The notes under the pieces are model-generated. The model did not search any database. It was given only the letters and a program-made list of their open reading frames with translations, and had not been told where the DNA came from. Below, piece by piece: positions 19,808 through 29,344 of a stretch of 64,000 nucleotides of DNA. Made by a program: the position numbers and the translations under genes. This stretch comes from Haloactinopolyspora alba (GTDB lineage Bacteria > Actinomycetota > Actinomycetes > Jiangellales > Jiangellaceae): the NCBI RefSeq assembly GCF_003014555.1, contig NZ_PYGE01000024.1:1-64000 (forward strand). The letters are read 5' to 3'. Numbering within the stretch: the stretch's first letter is position 1; every line of letters starts with the position of its first letter.

Positions 19808-20386
19808 TCAGACCGTCAGCAGGGCGTGCACGTCCACGTCGGGAAGGCGCTCGCGACCGTTCAGGAAGCCGAGCTCCATCAGGACTGCCACCCCCACGGC
19901 CTCGGCGCCGGCCGCACGGACCAGATCGACGGTGGCACGCACCGTGCCGCCGGTGGCCAGCACGTCGTCCACGACCAGGACCCGCTCGCCCGGGGCGATC
20001 GCGTCCTTGTGCACCTCGACGGTCGCCTGCCCGTACTCGAGTTCGTAACTCATCGCCGACGTGGCCGAGGGCAACTTGCCCTCCTTGCGGACCGGCACGA
20101 AGCCCGCGCCCAGCGCCTGCGCCACCGGCGCGCCCAGGATGAACCCGCGCGCCTCGATGCCGACCACCACGTCCACCACGCCGGAGGCGTCGCGGCCCAC
20201 ATCGGCCAGCAGTTCGGTGGCCGTGCCGAACGCCTCCGGATCACGCAACAGCGGCGTGATGTCCTTGAACATCACGCCCGGTTCCGGCCAGTCCGGGACG
20301 TCGCGGATCCGGGAGAGCAGGAGATCCACGGCCGCCGGGTCGATGGCGGTGCCGCGCGTCGCACGCACCGGTCGAGAGTCAGTCAC
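19808..20386 (-). CDS. apt: Adenine phosphoribosyltransferase
   Basis: This 192-residue type I phosphoribosyltransferase converts adenine and PRPP to AMP. It has the PRPP motif VLVVDDVLATGGT (about 138-150) and the APT hallmark GIEARGF. The N-terminus through DVPDWPEPGVMFKDITPLL is conserved. The GTG at 20386 is the first plausible start. It follows yajC by only 51 bases; in most actinobacteria secD and secF lie in that gap. Confidence 0.96.
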   Translation of the reverse strand: MTDSRPVRATRGTAIDPAAVDLLLSRIRDVPDWPEPGVMFKDITPLLRDPEAFGTATELLADVGRDASGVVDVVVGIEARGFILGAPVAQALGAGFVPVRKEGKLPSATSAMSYELEYGQATVEVHKDAIAPGERVLVVDDVLATGGTVRATVDLVRAAGAEAVGVAVLMELGFLNGRERLPDVDVHALLTV

Positions 20387-20437
20387 GTTGCCCGAGGCTA
20401 CCGCCCACGGCGTCGACCGAGCCGAGCCGGGGGCGGC

Positions 20438-20794
20438 TCAGCGGGAGTCGTCGCCGTTGGTCCGGTCCTCCTGCGGCGCAGCCGGCTCGCTACTGCCGAG
20501 CGTGTCGTCGTGAATGCCGGCGGACGGCTCCTGCGAGTCGTCGTTCAGCACGTTGACGATGGCTCGGCGGACGAAACGGCTCTGTACGCCGGGGGCGACC
20601 TCGAGCACGACCTCGTCGTCGTCGGCCGACACCACGGTGGCGAACATGCCGCCGCTGGTCATCACGCGGGCGCCGGGCCCGACGGACCGCTGCAACTCGG
20701 CCATCTGTCGCCGCTGCTTCTGCTGCGGCCTGATGAGCAGGAAGTAGAAGACGGCGATCAGCAGGACCGGGAGCAGCAGAGATGCAGCATCCAT
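20438..20794 (-). CDS. yajC: Preprotein translocase subunit YajC
   Basis: This 118-residue protein has a single N-terminal membrane segment (about 3-20), then the YajC signature FYFLLIRPQQKQRR, a small beta domain (GARVMTSGGMFATVV) and an acidic disordered tail. YajC associates with SecDF and SecYEG. ATG 20794 puts the membrane segment at the extreme N-terminus as in the family; an in-frame GTG at 20818 is the alternative. Its usual partners secD and secF are not in the window. Confidence 0.92.
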   Translation of the reverse strand: MDAASLLLPVLLIAVFYFLLIRPQQKQRRQMAELQRSVGPGARVMTSGGMFATVVSADDDEVVLEVAPGVQSRFVRRAIVNVLNDDSQEPSAGIHDDTLGSSEPAAPQEDRTNGDDSR

Positions 20795-20897
20795 GAGGGT
20801 TTCAGATGTCCTTCCCACGCGCTATACGAGCGCACCACAAGACGGGTGACCAGGTCGGCCACCGTCTTCCGAGTGTACCCACCATGACCGCCCCGGA

Positions 20898-21992
20898 CTA
20901 CGCCTCGTCAACCGAAGAGAACAGGTCGGGCTCCGTCGTGCCCGCGCCGAACGCCGCCGACGGCGGCACGGACAGACCGAGATGGTGCCACGCAGCCGGC
21001 GTGGACACCCGGCCACGCGGCGTCCGCGCCAGCAGGCCGGCTCTGACCAGGAACGGCTCGGCGACCTCTTCGACGGTCTCGCGCTCCTCGCCCACCGCCA
21101 CCGCCAGCGTGCCCAACCCCACCGGGCCGCCGCCGAAGTTCTTGCACAACGCCCGCAGCACCGCCCGGTCCAGCCGGTCGAGGCCCAATTCGTCGACGGC
21201 GAACACCTGGAGGGCCGCCCGCGCGACGTCACCGGTGACGACACTGTCGGCGCGGACCTCCGCGAAGTCGCGCACCCGGCGCAGCAGGCGATTGGCGATA
21301 CGCGGGGTTCCACGCGAACGGCCGGCGATCTCGCGCGAGCCGTCGTCGCGCAGGTCCACCGCCAGCAGCTGCGCCGAGCGGACCAGGACCTGCTCCAGCT
21401 CCGCGGGCTCGTACAACTCCAGATGCCCGGTGAAGCCGAACCGGTCGCGCAGCGGGCCCGGCAACAGTCCCGTCCGGGTCGTGGCACCGACCAGCGTGAA
21501 CGGCGGCAGGTCCAGCGGGATCGCCGTGGCGCCCGGGCCCTTGCCCACCACCACGTCCACCCGGAAGTCCTCCATGGCCGTGTAGAGCATCTCTTCGGCC
21601 GGCCTGGCCATCCGGTGGATCTCGTCGAAGAACAGCACGTCACCCTCGGTGACCGACGAGAGAATCGCCGCCAGGTCGCCGGCGTGCTGGATGGCCGGGC
21701 CGCTGGTGATGCGCAGCGGCACGCCCATCTCGGCGGCGACGATCATCGCCAGGGTCGTCTTGCCCAACCCCGGCGGACCCGACAACAGCAGATGGTCCGC
21801 GCTGCGTCCGCGCGCCTTGGCGGCGTCGAGCACCAGCGACATCTGCTCGCGCAACCGCTCCTGCCCCACGAACTCGGCCAGTGTCCGCGGGCGCAACGCC
21901 GCCTCGACGGTGCGCTCGTCCGGCTCGGCCTCGCCGCCCACCAGCCGGGTCACGGATTCGTCGTCCGCCCAGGGATCCGGCTCGCTCATCAC
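20898..21992 (-). CDS. ruvB: Holliday junction branch migration DNA helicase RuvB
   Basis: This 364-residue AAA+ motor has Walker [10 protein letters not shown], Walker B LFFDEIHR, sensor I VGATTRTG, the arginine-finger segment GPLRDRFG and the C-terminal winged-helix DNA-binding domain. RuvB hexamers drive branch migration with RuvA at recombination junctions. Its ATG at 21992 overlaps the ruvA stop (ATGA), so the three ruv genes form one coupled unit. Confidence 0.98.
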   Translation of the reverse strand: MMSEPDPWADDESVTRLVGGEAEPDERTVEAALRPRTLAEFVGQERLREQMSLVLDAAKARGRSADHLLLSGPPGLGKTTLAMIVAAEMGVPLRITSGPAIQHAGDLAAILSSVTEGDVLFFDEIHRMARPAEEMLYTAMEDFRVDVVVGKGPGATAIPLDLPPFTLVGATTRTGLLPGPLRDRFGFTGHLELYEPAELEQVLVRSAQLLAVDLRDDGSREIAGRSRGTPRIANRLLRRVRDFAEVRADSVVTGDVARAALQVFAVDELGLDRLDRAVLRALCKNFGGGPVGLGTLAVAVGEERETVEEVAEPFLVRAGLLARTPRGRVSTPAAWHHLGLSVPPSAAFGAGTTEPDLFSSVDEA

Positions 21993-22600
21993 TTCGCCAG
22001 GGTACGCAGCGCTGCCTTCAACATGGTCGCGACGTCCGGGGCGGACCCGTCCGCCGACTGCGCGACGGTGTCGACCGCGCGCTCGGCGTCGCGCGCCGGC
22101 CAGCCGAGCCCGAGCAGCGCCTCGTGCACCTGCGACTGCCAGCTACCCGCCGCCGGTGCGGCACCCGCCGACACAGGCGCCGTCGCCGGAACCGAGCCCG
22201 CCGGGCCCAGCTTGTCCTTGAGCTCGATGACGATGCGCTGGGCGCCCTTCTTGCCGATGCCCGGCACCTTGGTCAGTGCCGTCAGGTCCTCGGTGGCGAC
22301 GGCGCGGCGCAGCTCGTCCGGCGAGTGCACCGACAGCATCGCCTGCGCGAGCCGCGGCCCGACCCCGCTGGCGGTCTGCACCAGCTCGAACACCGAGCGT
22401 TCGTCGTCGTCGGCGAATCCGTAGAGGGTCAGCGAGTCCTCGCGCACCACCAGGCTCGCCGCCAGCTGAGCCGACTGGCCGAGGTGCAACGTGGACGTCG
22501 TCGCCGGCGTGCAGTGCAGCGCCAGCCCCACGCCGCCGACGTCCAGCACCGCCTCGGTGGGACGGACGGCGGCCACCTCGCCGCGGACGAACGTGATCAA
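21989..22600 (-). CDS. ruvA: Holliday junction branch migration protein RuvA
   Basis: This 203-residue protein has the N-terminal OB fold ([11 protein letters not shown]), tandem helix-hairpin-helix motifs ([10 protein letters not shown] and [16 protein letters not shown]) and the C-terminal domain III that contacts RuvB. It forms the tetramer that binds Holliday junctions. The chosen start is TTG at 22600: it gives the canonical N-terminus and sits in a TTGA overlap with the ruvC stop, with GGAGG 8 bases upstream. A longer frame upstream overlaps ruvC and is arginine-rich. Confidence 0.95.
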   Translation of the reverse strand: MITFVRGEVAAVRPTEAVLDVGGVGLALHCTPATTSTLHLGQSAQLAASLVVREDSLTLYGFADDDERSVFELVQTASGVGPRLAQAMLSVHSPDELRRAVATEDLTALTKVPGIGKKGAQRIVIELKDKLGPAGSVPATAPVSAGAAPAAGSWQSQVHEALLGLGWPARDAERAVDTVAQSADGSAPDVATMLKAALRTLAK

Positions 22601-23118
22601 CGTGGCCTCCCTCCGGCCGCCGCGGCGGCGCGTAGCCGTTGGTCGGCCGCCCCACGCCACACCTGACAGATCGCCAGCGCCAGGGCGTCGCTGGCATCGG
22701 CCGGCTTGGGCCGGGCATCGAGCCGCAACAACCGGGTCACCATCGCCGCCACCTGCGCCTTGTCCGCCGTTCCGTTGCCGCTGACGGCCGCCTTGACCTC
22801 ACTCGGCGTGTGCGTCACCACCGGGACCCCGCGGCGGGCCGCCACCAACGCCGCCACGCCGCTGGCCTGCGCCGTACCCATGACGGTGCGGACGTTGTGC
22901 TGGCTGAAGACGCGTTCCACAGCCAGCGTGTCCGGGGCGTGCGAACGTAGCCACTCGTCGACGCGCTGCTCGATGGACAGCAGCCGCTCCCCCAGGTCCG
23001 CGTCCGCGGACGTCCGGACGACGTCGACGGCGACCAAGGTCAACGGGCGTCCGGGTGATCCCTCGACGACGCCGAGACCGCACCGGGTCAGCCCCGGATC
23101 GACCCCCAGTACCCGCAT
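22597..23118 (-). CDS. ruvC: Crossover junction endodeoxyribonuclease RuvC
   Basis: This 173-residue resolvase has the RNase H-like catalytic acids: D in [10 protein letters not shown] (residue 7), E in AVERVF, and the C-terminal [12 protein letters not shown] pair. It cleaves Holliday junctions symmetrically. ATG 23118 follows GGAAGGG and removes a non-conserved upstream extension. It is the first gene of the ruvCAB operon. Confidence 0.97.
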   Translation of the reverse strand: MRVLGVDPGLTRCGLGVVEGSPGRPLTLVAVDVVRTSADADLGERLLSIEQRVDEWLRSHAPDTLAVERVFSQHNVRTVMGTAQASGVAALVAARRGVPVVTHTPSEVKAAVSGNGTADKAQVAAMVTRLLRLDARPKPADASDALALAICQVWRGAADQRLRAAAAAGGRPR

Positions 23119-23281
23119 GTACGACCCTTCCCGGCGAACACCAGTTCGCACCGCAGCCTACCGGGGCGCGAATCAGGCGTCGGCTCCGACGCGCCGCACC
23201 ATCCGCGATGATCACCAGGGATCGACCGTCACAGCGACACCACCGCCCTGACGACCACGTCGCAGTGTGCTCGGCGAGCGT

Positions 23282-23287
23282 TAAAGT
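23282..23287 (+). promoter_or_regulatory. Candidate -10 box for a leaderless transcript
   Basis: TAAAGT lies six bases before the GTG at 23294. In actinobacteria a TANNNT box 6-7 bases before a start codon usually means that transcription begins at the start codon. No ribosome-binding site is visible, which agrees. Confidence 0.5.
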
Positions 23288-23293
23288 GGCGAC

Positions 23294-23731
23294 GTGAGCG
23301 AAACACCGGACACCGGCGGCGGTGAGCCGCGCGAAACCACCCAGCCCAGTGAGGACGAGCTGCGCGCCTACCTCGAGCAGCTCCGCCCGCTGCCGGCCGA
23401 ACAGGTCCTGGCCGAGGTGTTCTCCACCGTTCTCACGGCCGCGCAGGCCAAACTGGGCCGGCACGACGCCCGATTGCTGATCGACACCGCGGGGCTCGCG
23501 TTCGAGCACACGCGGGCGCACCTCGGCGACGAGGCCGCCGACCAGTTCGAGCAGGTGCTGAACCAGCTCCGGATGGCACAAGTGCAGGCCGAGCGGCAGA
23601 CAGGCGGCGAGGGCGAGGAGAACGACCTCCCCAGTGCCCCAGCTGCGCCCCAAACGTCTCAGCCGACCGCGGCACAACCGCAGCAGCCCGAACAGCCCGC
23701 GACCTCCAAGCTCTGGCTCCCGGGCTCCTGA
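23294..23731 (+). CDS. Small acidic protein of unknown function
   Basis: This 145-residue protein has a helical core (about 17-101, LRAYLEQLRPLPAEQVLAEV) and a low-complexity Pro/Gln/Ala tail. The spacing of helices faintly resembles DUF1844 proteins of actinobacteria, but I am not confident of that assignment. There is no signal peptide or membrane segment. It is divergent from ruvC and appears to have its own leaderless promoter and its own downstream hairpin, so it is probably monocistronic. Confidence 0.75.
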   Translation: MSETPDTGGGEPRETTQPSEDELRAYLEQLRPLPAEQVLAEVFSTVLTAAQAKLGRHDARLLIDTAGLAFEHTRAHLGDEAADQFEQVLNQLRMAQVQAERQTGGEGEENDLPSAPAAPQTSQPTAAQPQQPEQPATSKLWLPGS

Positions 23732-23832
23732 CGCCTCCCGGGGGACGCATCGCAGCGCTCGCGATCGCAGGACGTCGAGTCCGATGGGGCCGGCTCCGAG
23801 CACGAGAGACACGACCGCGGCCGCATGCCGAG

Positions 23833-23873
23833 GGCGTGACACAAGTGGCAACGGTTGACCGTTGTGTCACGCC
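23833..23873. terminator. Hairpin between convergent genes
   Basis: A perfect 12-bp stem (23833-23844 with 23862-23873) with a 17-base loop lies about 100 bases after the small acidic protein gene. It is the best terminator candidate for that gene. Confidence 0.6.
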
Positions 23874-23908
23874 GAGAGAACGACGGCCGTCTGCTGCGGG
23901 CACGCGCA

Positions 23909-24177
23909 CCCGATGACGCTGTGGCCTCGCCTCCGCCTCCGGCACACCTCGCTGCGCTCGGCGTACCTCCGGCTACAGCTCAGCCCACGGCCACAGCGTC
24001 ATCGGGTCGGCCGTGGCCTCGCCTCCGCCTCCGGCACACCTCGCTGCGCTCGGCGTACCTCCGGCTACAGCTCAGCCCACGGCCACAGCGTCATCGGGTC
24101 GGCCGTGGCCTCGCCTCCGCCTCCGGCACACCTCGCTGCGCTCGGCGTACCTCCGGCTACAGCTCAGCCCACGGCCT
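23909..24177. repeat. Tandem 92-bp repeat, nearly three copies, with an inverted-repeat boundary
   Basis: Units begin at 23921, 24013 and 24105, each starting GTGGCCTCGCCTCCGCCTCC, giving an exact 92-base period. The third unit stops at 24177. The first unit is bounded by an 18-bp perfect inverted repeat (23909-23926 with 23989-24006). The yebC stop codon (24164-24166) lies inside the third unit, so the last yebC codons are repeat sequence. Together with 23732-23908 this fills the 432-base space between two convergent genes; no gene is seen in it. Confidence 0.9.
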
Positions 24178-24925
24178 CCATGACCTCGTCGGACACTTCG
24201 AAGTTCGCGAACACGTTCTGCACGTCCTCGCTGTCCTCGAGCGTGTCGATCAGCCGGAAGATCTTGCGGGCCGTGTCCTCGTCGAGCGGCACCGTGACCG
24301 ACGGGATGAACGACGACTCGGCGGACTCGTAGTCCAAGCCGGCCGCCTGCACCGCCTTACGCACGGCCACCAGGTCGCTGGCCTCACTGCGTACCGCGAA
24401 CGACTCGCCCAGGTCCTCGACCTCGTCAGCGCCGGCCTCGAGGACCGCCTCGAGCAGGTCGTCCTCGGTGAGCTCGCTGCCGTCCTGCTGCCGCGGCACC
24501 ACGACGACACCCTTACGGTCGAACAGGTACGACACCGACCCGGGGTCGGCCATGGACCCGCCGTTGCGGTTCATGGCCGTGCGGACCTCGGACGTCGCCC
24601 GGTTGCGGTTGTCCGTCAGGCACTCGACCAGCACGGCCACGCCGTTCGGGCCGTAGCCCTCGTACATGATGGTCTGGTATTCGGCCGCGCCGGCCTCGGC
24701 ACCGGAGCCCCGCTTGACGGCGCGTTCGATGTTGTCGTTCGGAACCGACGCCTTCTTCGCCTTCTGGATGGCGTCGTACAGCGTCGGGTTGCCGGCCGGG
24801 TCGCCGCCGCCGGTGCGGGCCGCCACTTCGACGTTCTTGATGAGCTTCGCGAAAAGCTTGCCCCGCTTGGCGTCGACCAGGGCCTTCTTGTGCTTCGTGG
24901 TCGCCCACTTGGAATGCCCGGACAT
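24164..24925 (-). CDS. YebC/PmpR family DNA-binding regulatory protein
   Basis: This 253-residue protein shows the family start [27 protein letters not shown] closely, followed by [16 protein letters not shown] and [18 protein letters not shown]. It is full length. Members bind DNA as regulators, and recent work also ties some to translation of difficult sequences; either role is possible. It lies 4 bases after pdxT, the usual actinobacterial order. Its last codons are embedded in a tandem repeat. Confidence 0.95.
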   Translation of the reverse strand: MSGHSKWATTKHKKALVDAKRGKLFAKLIKNVEVAARTGGGDPAGNPTLYDAIQKAKKASVPNDNIERAVKRGSGAEAGAAEYQTIMYEGYGPNGVAVLVECLTDNRNRATSEVRTAMNRNGGSMADPGSVSYLFDRKGVVVVPRQQDGSELTEDDLLEAVLEAGADEVEDLGESFAVRSEASDLVAVRKAVQAAGLDYESAESSFIPSVTVPLDEDTARKIFRLIDTLEDSEDVQNVFANFEVSDEVMEAVG

Positions 24926-24929
24926 GGGG

Positions 24930-25562
24930 CTAAGCCTCCTTCACGATATCGAGGAACAGCGCGTGGACACGCGCGTCAGCTGTCAACTCCGGATGGAAGG
25001 ACGTCGCGAGCAACGCTCCGTGCCGGACCGCCACGATCCTACCCGCGTCCGGCCCGCCGGCCGTGGCCGAATCGGCCCGGTCGGTGGCCACCCTGGCGAG
25101 GATCTCGACGTCCGACCCGACCTTCTCGACCCACGGTGCGCGGATGAACACCGCGTGCAGAGGCGGTCCGTCCGCGAGCGCCGGGAAGTCCAGATCCGAC
25201 TCGAACGAGTCGACCTGGCGGCCGAACGCGTTGCGGCGCACGACGATGTCCATCCCGCCGACGGTCTCCTGCCCCGTGACGCCACCCTCGAGCTGGTCGG
25301 CCAGCATGATCATCCCGGCGCAGGAGCCGAACGCGGGCATCCCCGCCGCCACCCGGCGGCGCAGCGGCTCGAGAAGGCCGAACGATCGGGTGAGGCGCCA
25401 CATGGTGGTCGACTCCCCGCCGGGCAACACCAGCGCATCGACCCGGTCGAGCTCGTCCGCGGTGCGTACCGGCACCGTGCCGGCGCCGAGAGCGGCGAGC
25501 ACACGCTGGTGTTCCCGGACGTCGCCCTGCAGGGCGAGCACGCCCACGACGGGTGTTGGCAC
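24930..25562 (-). CDS. pdxT: Pyridoxal 5'-phosphate synthase glutaminase subunit PdxT
   Basis: This 210-residue class I glutamine amidotransferase has the nucleophile C81 in GSCAGM and the catalytic pair H190/E192 in SFHPE. It hydrolyses glutamine and passes ammonia to PdxS for the ribose-phosphate route to vitamin B6. GTG 25562 matches the N-terminus [15 protein letters not shown]; the open frame continues upstream into the divergent promoter region. pdxS lies about 2.2 kb away, separated by three unrelated genes. Confidence 0.96.
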   Translation of the reverse strand: MPTPVVGVLALQGDVREHQRVLAALGAGTVPVRTADELDRVDALVLPGGESTTMWRLTRSFGLLEPLRRRVAAGMPAFGSCAGMIMLADQLEGGVTGQETVGGMDIVVRRNAFGRQVDSFESDLDFPALADGPPLHAVFIRAPWVEKVGSDVEILARVATDRADSATAGGPDAGRIVAVRHGALLATSFHPELTADARVHALFLDIVKEA

Positions 25563-25674
25563 GGTTCGGCAGACCTCTCGTCGAACATCAAGGGGGTTGA
25601 CACCCCATTCTATCGGCCGGACAGCCTGCGAGAATGCGACCGGTTCCGTGTTGCTGTCCGACCAGGAGGTCCCT

Positions 25675-26265
25675 GTGCGTGTCGCCGTGTTCACCGGCTC
25701 GTCGTTCGGCCGGTCCGAGCAGTACACGAAGGCCTGCGTCGCCCTCGCCGAACACCTCGTCGCTCAGGACGTCGGCATCGTGTACGGCGGAGCCCATGTC
25801 GGTCTCATGGGCACGCTCGCCGACGCGGCCCTGCGCGCCGGCGGCGACGTCGTCGGCGTCATCCCGGACACGCTGGTCCAGGCCGAGATCGCGCACGGCG
25901 GGCTGACCGAGCTGCACGTCGTCGACTCGATGCACGAGCGCAAGGCGAAGATGGCCGCCGCCGCGGACGCGTTCGTCGCCCTTCCCGGCGGCCTCGGCAC
26001 ACTCGAGGAGCTGTTCGAGATCTGGACCTGGCAGCAGCTCGGGCTGCACCGGAAACCGGTCGCGGTGCTGAACACCGGTGGCTTCTGGGATCCATTGCTC
26101 GACGCGCTCGACAGGATGACCGCCGCAGGGTTCGTCAAGCCCGAGAATCGCGCGTCGCTGCTGGTCGTCGACGAGCCGGACGGCCTGCTCGACGCGTACG
26201 CGTCCTGGCAGGCACCTGTCGGCGACAAATGGAGCCCGTCACCGGCCACCGACGAACGACGGTGA
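25675..26265 (+). CDS. LOG family protein (cytokinin riboside 5'-monophosphate phosphoribohydrolase-like)
   Basis: This 196-residue Rossmann-like protein carries the LOG signatures SMHERK (about 85-90) and PGGLGTLEE (104-112), which bind the nucleotide phosphate and position the catalytic glutamate. Enzymes of the family release free base from nucleoside monophosphates; in bacteria the physiological substrate is usually unclear. GTG 25675 follows AGGAGG. The gene is divergent from pdxT and interrupts the pdxS-pdxT pair. Confidence 0.93.
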   Translation: MRVAVFTGSSFGRSEQYTKACVALAEHLVAQDVGIVYGGAHVGLMGTLADAALRAGGDVVGVIPDTLVQAEIAHGGLTELHVVDSMHERKAKMAAAADAFVALPGGLGTLEELFEIWTWQQLGLHRKPVAVLNTGGFWDPLLDALDRMTAAGFVKPENRASLLVVDEPDGLLDAYASWQAPVGDKWSPSPATDERR

Positions 26266-26349
26266 CGGCTGCCGAGCGGCTCACCGTCGTTCTCGACCCG
26301 CTCACGGCCGGGACGGAGACGGGATCGTTCGGCGCCCCGAGCGCCTGGC

Positions 26350-27138
26350 TCAGCCGTGCAGCGCCAGATACGGAGCCAACGCGAGCAGGACCACGACCAG
26401 CGCCAACTTGAGCCGGCGCGCGGGTAGCGCCCGCGCGACCCGCCACCCCACGAGGACGCCGACCAGTTCGGGCAGGCCGATGACCGTCGCGAGGGACCAG
26501 TCGACGGACCCGTCCAGCACATATCCCACGGTCCCGGTACCGGCGACGACGACGGATTGGACCTGGGCGGCGGCCAGTGACGTCAACACCGGGAATCCGA
26601 GCGCGACCAGCAGCGGCACCGCGAGCATCGGCCCGCCGACCCCGACGACACCACTCGCCGCGGCGACGACGAACCCCACCCCCGCCAGGACCGGCGTCGA
26701 CCGGGCCCGGTGCACCCGGGAGCCTGCCGGTGGATCCGTGGCGGCGCTCGCCCGGCGCTCACGGTGCCACACCAGAACGGCCACCCAGACCATGAACCCG
26801 GCCAGCACGACACCGAAGGCCGACTCCGAGACCATGCCGTTGACCAGCACGCCCGTCGGGGTGCCGACGACCGCGGCGCCGGCCAGGACCAGTGCCGTCC
26901 GGCGGGTCCGGTGCTCACGTAGCTGACCGGATCTGGTGTAGGCGACGGTGCCGACGACGCCCGTGGCGACGTGCGTCACGATGGCCGTGCCCGCCACCTC
27001 CGCCGGCGCCGCGTCCGTCAGCGCGAACAGTCCGATGGTCGGCAGCACACCCCCGGGCCCGACGGCTGTGATACCGACTCCCCCGACGAGCCCGAACAGG
27101 GCGAGCAGGACGGTTACCGTCGTCGTCGATTCGATCAT
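26350..27138 (-). CDS. Sulfite exporter TauE/SafE family (TSUP) permease
   Basis: This 262-residue membrane protein has about eight hydrophobic segments in two similar halves, with the GxGGGVLPTIGLF-like and VGVGGPMLAVPLL repeats typical of TSUP. Members export small sulfur or organic anions. The neighbouring genes give no hint of the substrate. ATG 27138 is the first start. Confidence 0.88.
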   Translation of the reverse strand: MIESTTTVTVLLALFGLVGGVGITAVGPGGVLPTIGLFALTDAAPAEVAGTAIVTHVATGVVGTVAYTRSGQLREHRTRRTALVLAGAAVVGTPTGVLVNGMVSESAFGVVLAGFMVWVAVLVWHRERRASAATDPPAGSRVHRARSTPVLAGVGFVVAAASGVVGVGGPMLAVPLLVALGFPVLTSLAAAQVQSVVVAGTGTVGYVLDGSVDWSLATVIGLPELVGVLVGWRVARALPARRLKLALVVVLLALAPYLALHG

Positions 27139-27183
27139 GCCCGGACGAGCGCACCCGTCCGCGACGGGCCGTCGGACGGACCG

Positions 27184-27717
27184 TCAGTCGACGGTCCGGG
27201 TGGCGCCGTCCCACCCGTGCTCGAGTAGCGCCGTGACGAGCGACGCGAGGGCGGGCGGGTAGATCGTCGTCTCGGTGGTGCTGAGTTCATCCACGTCCCA
27301 CCACGCGATGTCGGCCACCGACGCGCGCTCGACCTCCGTCCATCCGTCGGTGCGCAGCGCCGTCCCGCCGTCCAGCCGGACGTGGAACAGCGCCTCGTGC
27401 TGACGGCACGGCCGGCCGAAGTACGTGAACTCGGCGTCGCGGACGGCCACCGGACCGGCGAGATCGTCCGGCGGTACGTCCAGTCCGCTCTCCTCGAACA
27501 GCTCGCGGGACGCCGCGGTGCGCTCGGACTCCCGCGGCTCGACCCCGCCGCCCGGGGTGAACCAGCGTGCCCTGGCGGAATCGTCGACGTCCACCCCGAC
27601 CAGCAGCACCCGGCGGGCGGCGTCGACGACGATCACCCGCGCGGCGTCGCGTTCCCAGACACCGTCGTCGGCGAGACGCCACTCGGCGAAGACGGTGTCC
27701 GGGTCGATCGCGCTCAT
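27184..27717 (-). CDS. NUDIX hydrolase
   Basis: This 177-residue protein contains a complete Nudix box at 57-79 (G-x5-E-x7-REL-x-EESGL), the Mg2+-binding and catalytic helix that hydrolyses nucleoside diphosphates linked to another moiety. The rest is a single Nudix fold with an N-terminal strand and a C-terminal helix. ATG 27717 is preceded by a short intergenic gap from pdxS. The substrate is not inferable. Confidence 0.92.
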   Translation of the reverse strand: MSAIDPDTVFAEWRLADDGVWERDAARVIVVDAARRVLLVGVDVDDSARARWFTPGGGVEPRESERTAASRELFEESGLDVPPDDLAGPVAVRDAEFTYFGRPCRQHEALFHVRLDGGTALRTDGWTEVERASVADIAWWDVDELSTTETTIYPPALASLVTALLEHGWDGATRTVD

Positions 27718-27736
27718 GCCGCGAGGTGTCCGGCGG

Positions 27737-28663
27737 TCACCAGCCCCGCTCGGCGAGCCGGTGCGGCTCGGGCACGTCCTCGACGTTGATGCCGACCATG
27801 GCGTCACCGAGTCCGCGCGAGACCTTCGCGACGGTGTCGGGGTCGTTGTAGAAGGTCGTGGCCTTGACGATGGCCTCCGCCCGACGCGCCGGATCGCCGG
27901 CCTTGAAGATGCCGGAGCCGACGAAGACGCCCTCGGCACCGAGCTGCATCATCATGGCGGCGTCGGCGGGCGAGGAGATGCCGCCGGCGGTGAACAGCAC
28001 CACCGGGAGCTTGCCGGCCTGCGCGACCTCGTGGACCAGCTCGTACGGAGCCTGCAGCTCCTTGGCGGCCACGAACAGCTCGTCCTGCGGCAGCGACGTC
28101 AGCCGGGTGATCTCGTCGCGCAGCTTGCGCATGTGCGTGGTGGCGTTGGAAACGTCGCCGGTGCCGGCCTCGCCCTTGGAACGGATCATCGCCGCACCCT
28201 CGGTGATGCGCCGCAGCGCCTCGCCCAGGTTCGTGGCGCCACACACGAACGGCACGGTGAACTGCCACTTGTCGACGTGGTGTTCGTAGTCGGCGGGTGT
28301 CAGCACCTCGGACTCGTCGATGTAGTCGACGCCGAGGCTCTGCAGGATCTGGGCCTCGACGAAGTGCCCGATACGCGCCTTGGCCATGACCGGGATGGAC
28401 ACGGCGTCGACGATGCCGTCGATCAGGTCCGGATCGCTCATCCGTGCCACGCCGCCCTGCGCCCGGATGTCCGCCGGAACCCGCTCGAGCGCCATGACGG
28501 CGACGGCGCCGGCGTCCTCGGCGATGCGCGCCTGCTCGGGGGTGACGACATCCATGATGACGCCGCCCTTGAGCATCTCGGCCATCCCGCGCTTGACCCG
28601 GGCCGTGCCGGTGGCAGGGCTCGTGGCGGACGTGGCCTGGGTGGACTGCGGCTGTTCGGACAC
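27737..28663 (-). CDS. pdxS: Pyridoxal 5'-phosphate synthase synthase subunit PdxS
   Basis: This 308-residue TIM barrel has the two catalytic lysines in [10 protein letters not shown] and RSKGEAGTG, plus [11 protein letters not shown] and [27 protein letters not shown]. It condenses ribose 5-phosphate, glyceraldehyde 3-phosphate and PdxT-derived ammonia to PLP. GTG 28663 has a GAGG site about 9 bases upstream; ATG 28714 is an alternative with no good site. The N-terminal ~20 residues are Ser/Thr-rich and not conserved. Confidence 0.96.
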   Translation of the reverse strand: MSEQPQSTQATSATSPATGTARVKRGMAEMLKGGVIMDVVTPEQARIAEDAGAVAVMALERVPADIRAQGGVARMSDPDLIDGIVDAVSIPVMAKARIGHFVEAQILQSLGVDYIDESEVLTPADYEHHVDKWQFTVPFVCGATNLGEALRRITEGAAMIRSKGEAGTGDVSNATTHMRKLRDEITRLTSLPQDELFVAAKELQAPYELVHEVAQAGKLPVVLFTAGGISSPADAAMMMQLGAEGVFVGSGIFKAGDPARRAEAIVKATTFYNDPDTVAKVSRGLGDAMVGINVEDVPEPHRLAERGW

Positions 28664-28792
28664 TGCGGCAACCTCGTGAGTCGATGGTGACGTGGTGGAC
28701 TTGGCGCCTTCCATCCTACGTCGGCGGGAATGTCGCCCGCGTCGGAGGGAACGCCGCATGGCCCGTGAGGAGGCCCGTGCGTGCGTCACGGG

Positions 28793-29332
28793 CTACTCGC
28801 GGGTGGCGTCGAGGCCCTTCGGGACGCGGTCGTCGAGCTCGACGGTCTCGGGCATGGGGGCGTAGCCGGCCAGGCGCAGCCAGCGGACCAGAGCCTTGCG
28901 GCGCAGCCGCACGGCGCCGCGGACCAGCTCGTTGTGGAAGCGGCGGGCGTGCGCCGCCCGCTGGCACGCCATCGCCAGCTCGTCCAGGGCCGTCGCCGCG
29001 TCCGCATCGGCGCGCAGCTCGGACACGTCGTCGGGGTCGTCCATCACCGCCGTGAGCACGGCGGTGAGGTCGCTCTCGGCCTGGTCGCGCTCGTCGTCAC
29101 CGGCGGTGCGCGCCCGCGACGCGGCATCGGCGAGGATCACCGACGTCGCCGGGTCCATCAGCCCGGACGAGGCCAGCTCGAGCACGGCGCCGGAGCGGCG
29201 CAGGTACTCGGCGTCGAGCACGGCCCGCGCGGCGTCGATGCGGGCGTGCCGCCGGTCCAGCCTGCCGGCCGTCCACGACAGGTACACCCCGAGCACTGCC
29301 AGCACGGCGATGATGACGAACAGCAGTTCCAC
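28793..29332 (-). CDS. Membrane-anchored protein of unknown function
   Basis: This 179-residue protein starts with one membrane segment (about 3-20, LLFVIIAVLAVLGVYL) followed by a helical cytoplasmic region rich in Arg, Asp and Ala. No catalytic motif is visible. The single N-terminal anchor plus helical bundle recalls LemA-type proteins, but that is only a resemblance. It ends 13 bases before pimA ends upstream of it and occupies the same place as conserved membrane proteins next to pimA in mycobacteria, so a role in the cell envelope is possible. Confidence 0.75.
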   Translation of the reverse strand: MELLFVIIAVLAVLGVYLSWTAGRLDRRHARIDAARAVLDAEYLRRSGAVLELASSGLMDPATSVILADAASRARTAGDDERDQAESDLTAVLTAVMDDPDDVSELRADADAATALDELAMACQRAAHARRFHNELVRGAVRLRRKALVRWLRLAGYAPMPETVELDDRVPKGLDATRE

Positions 29333-29344
29333 GGCACCCGCCTC

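Noticed and set aside
23909-24177. CRISPR array
   Set aside because: The 92-base units are identical with no short repeat/variable spacer structure, and no cas genes are nearby.
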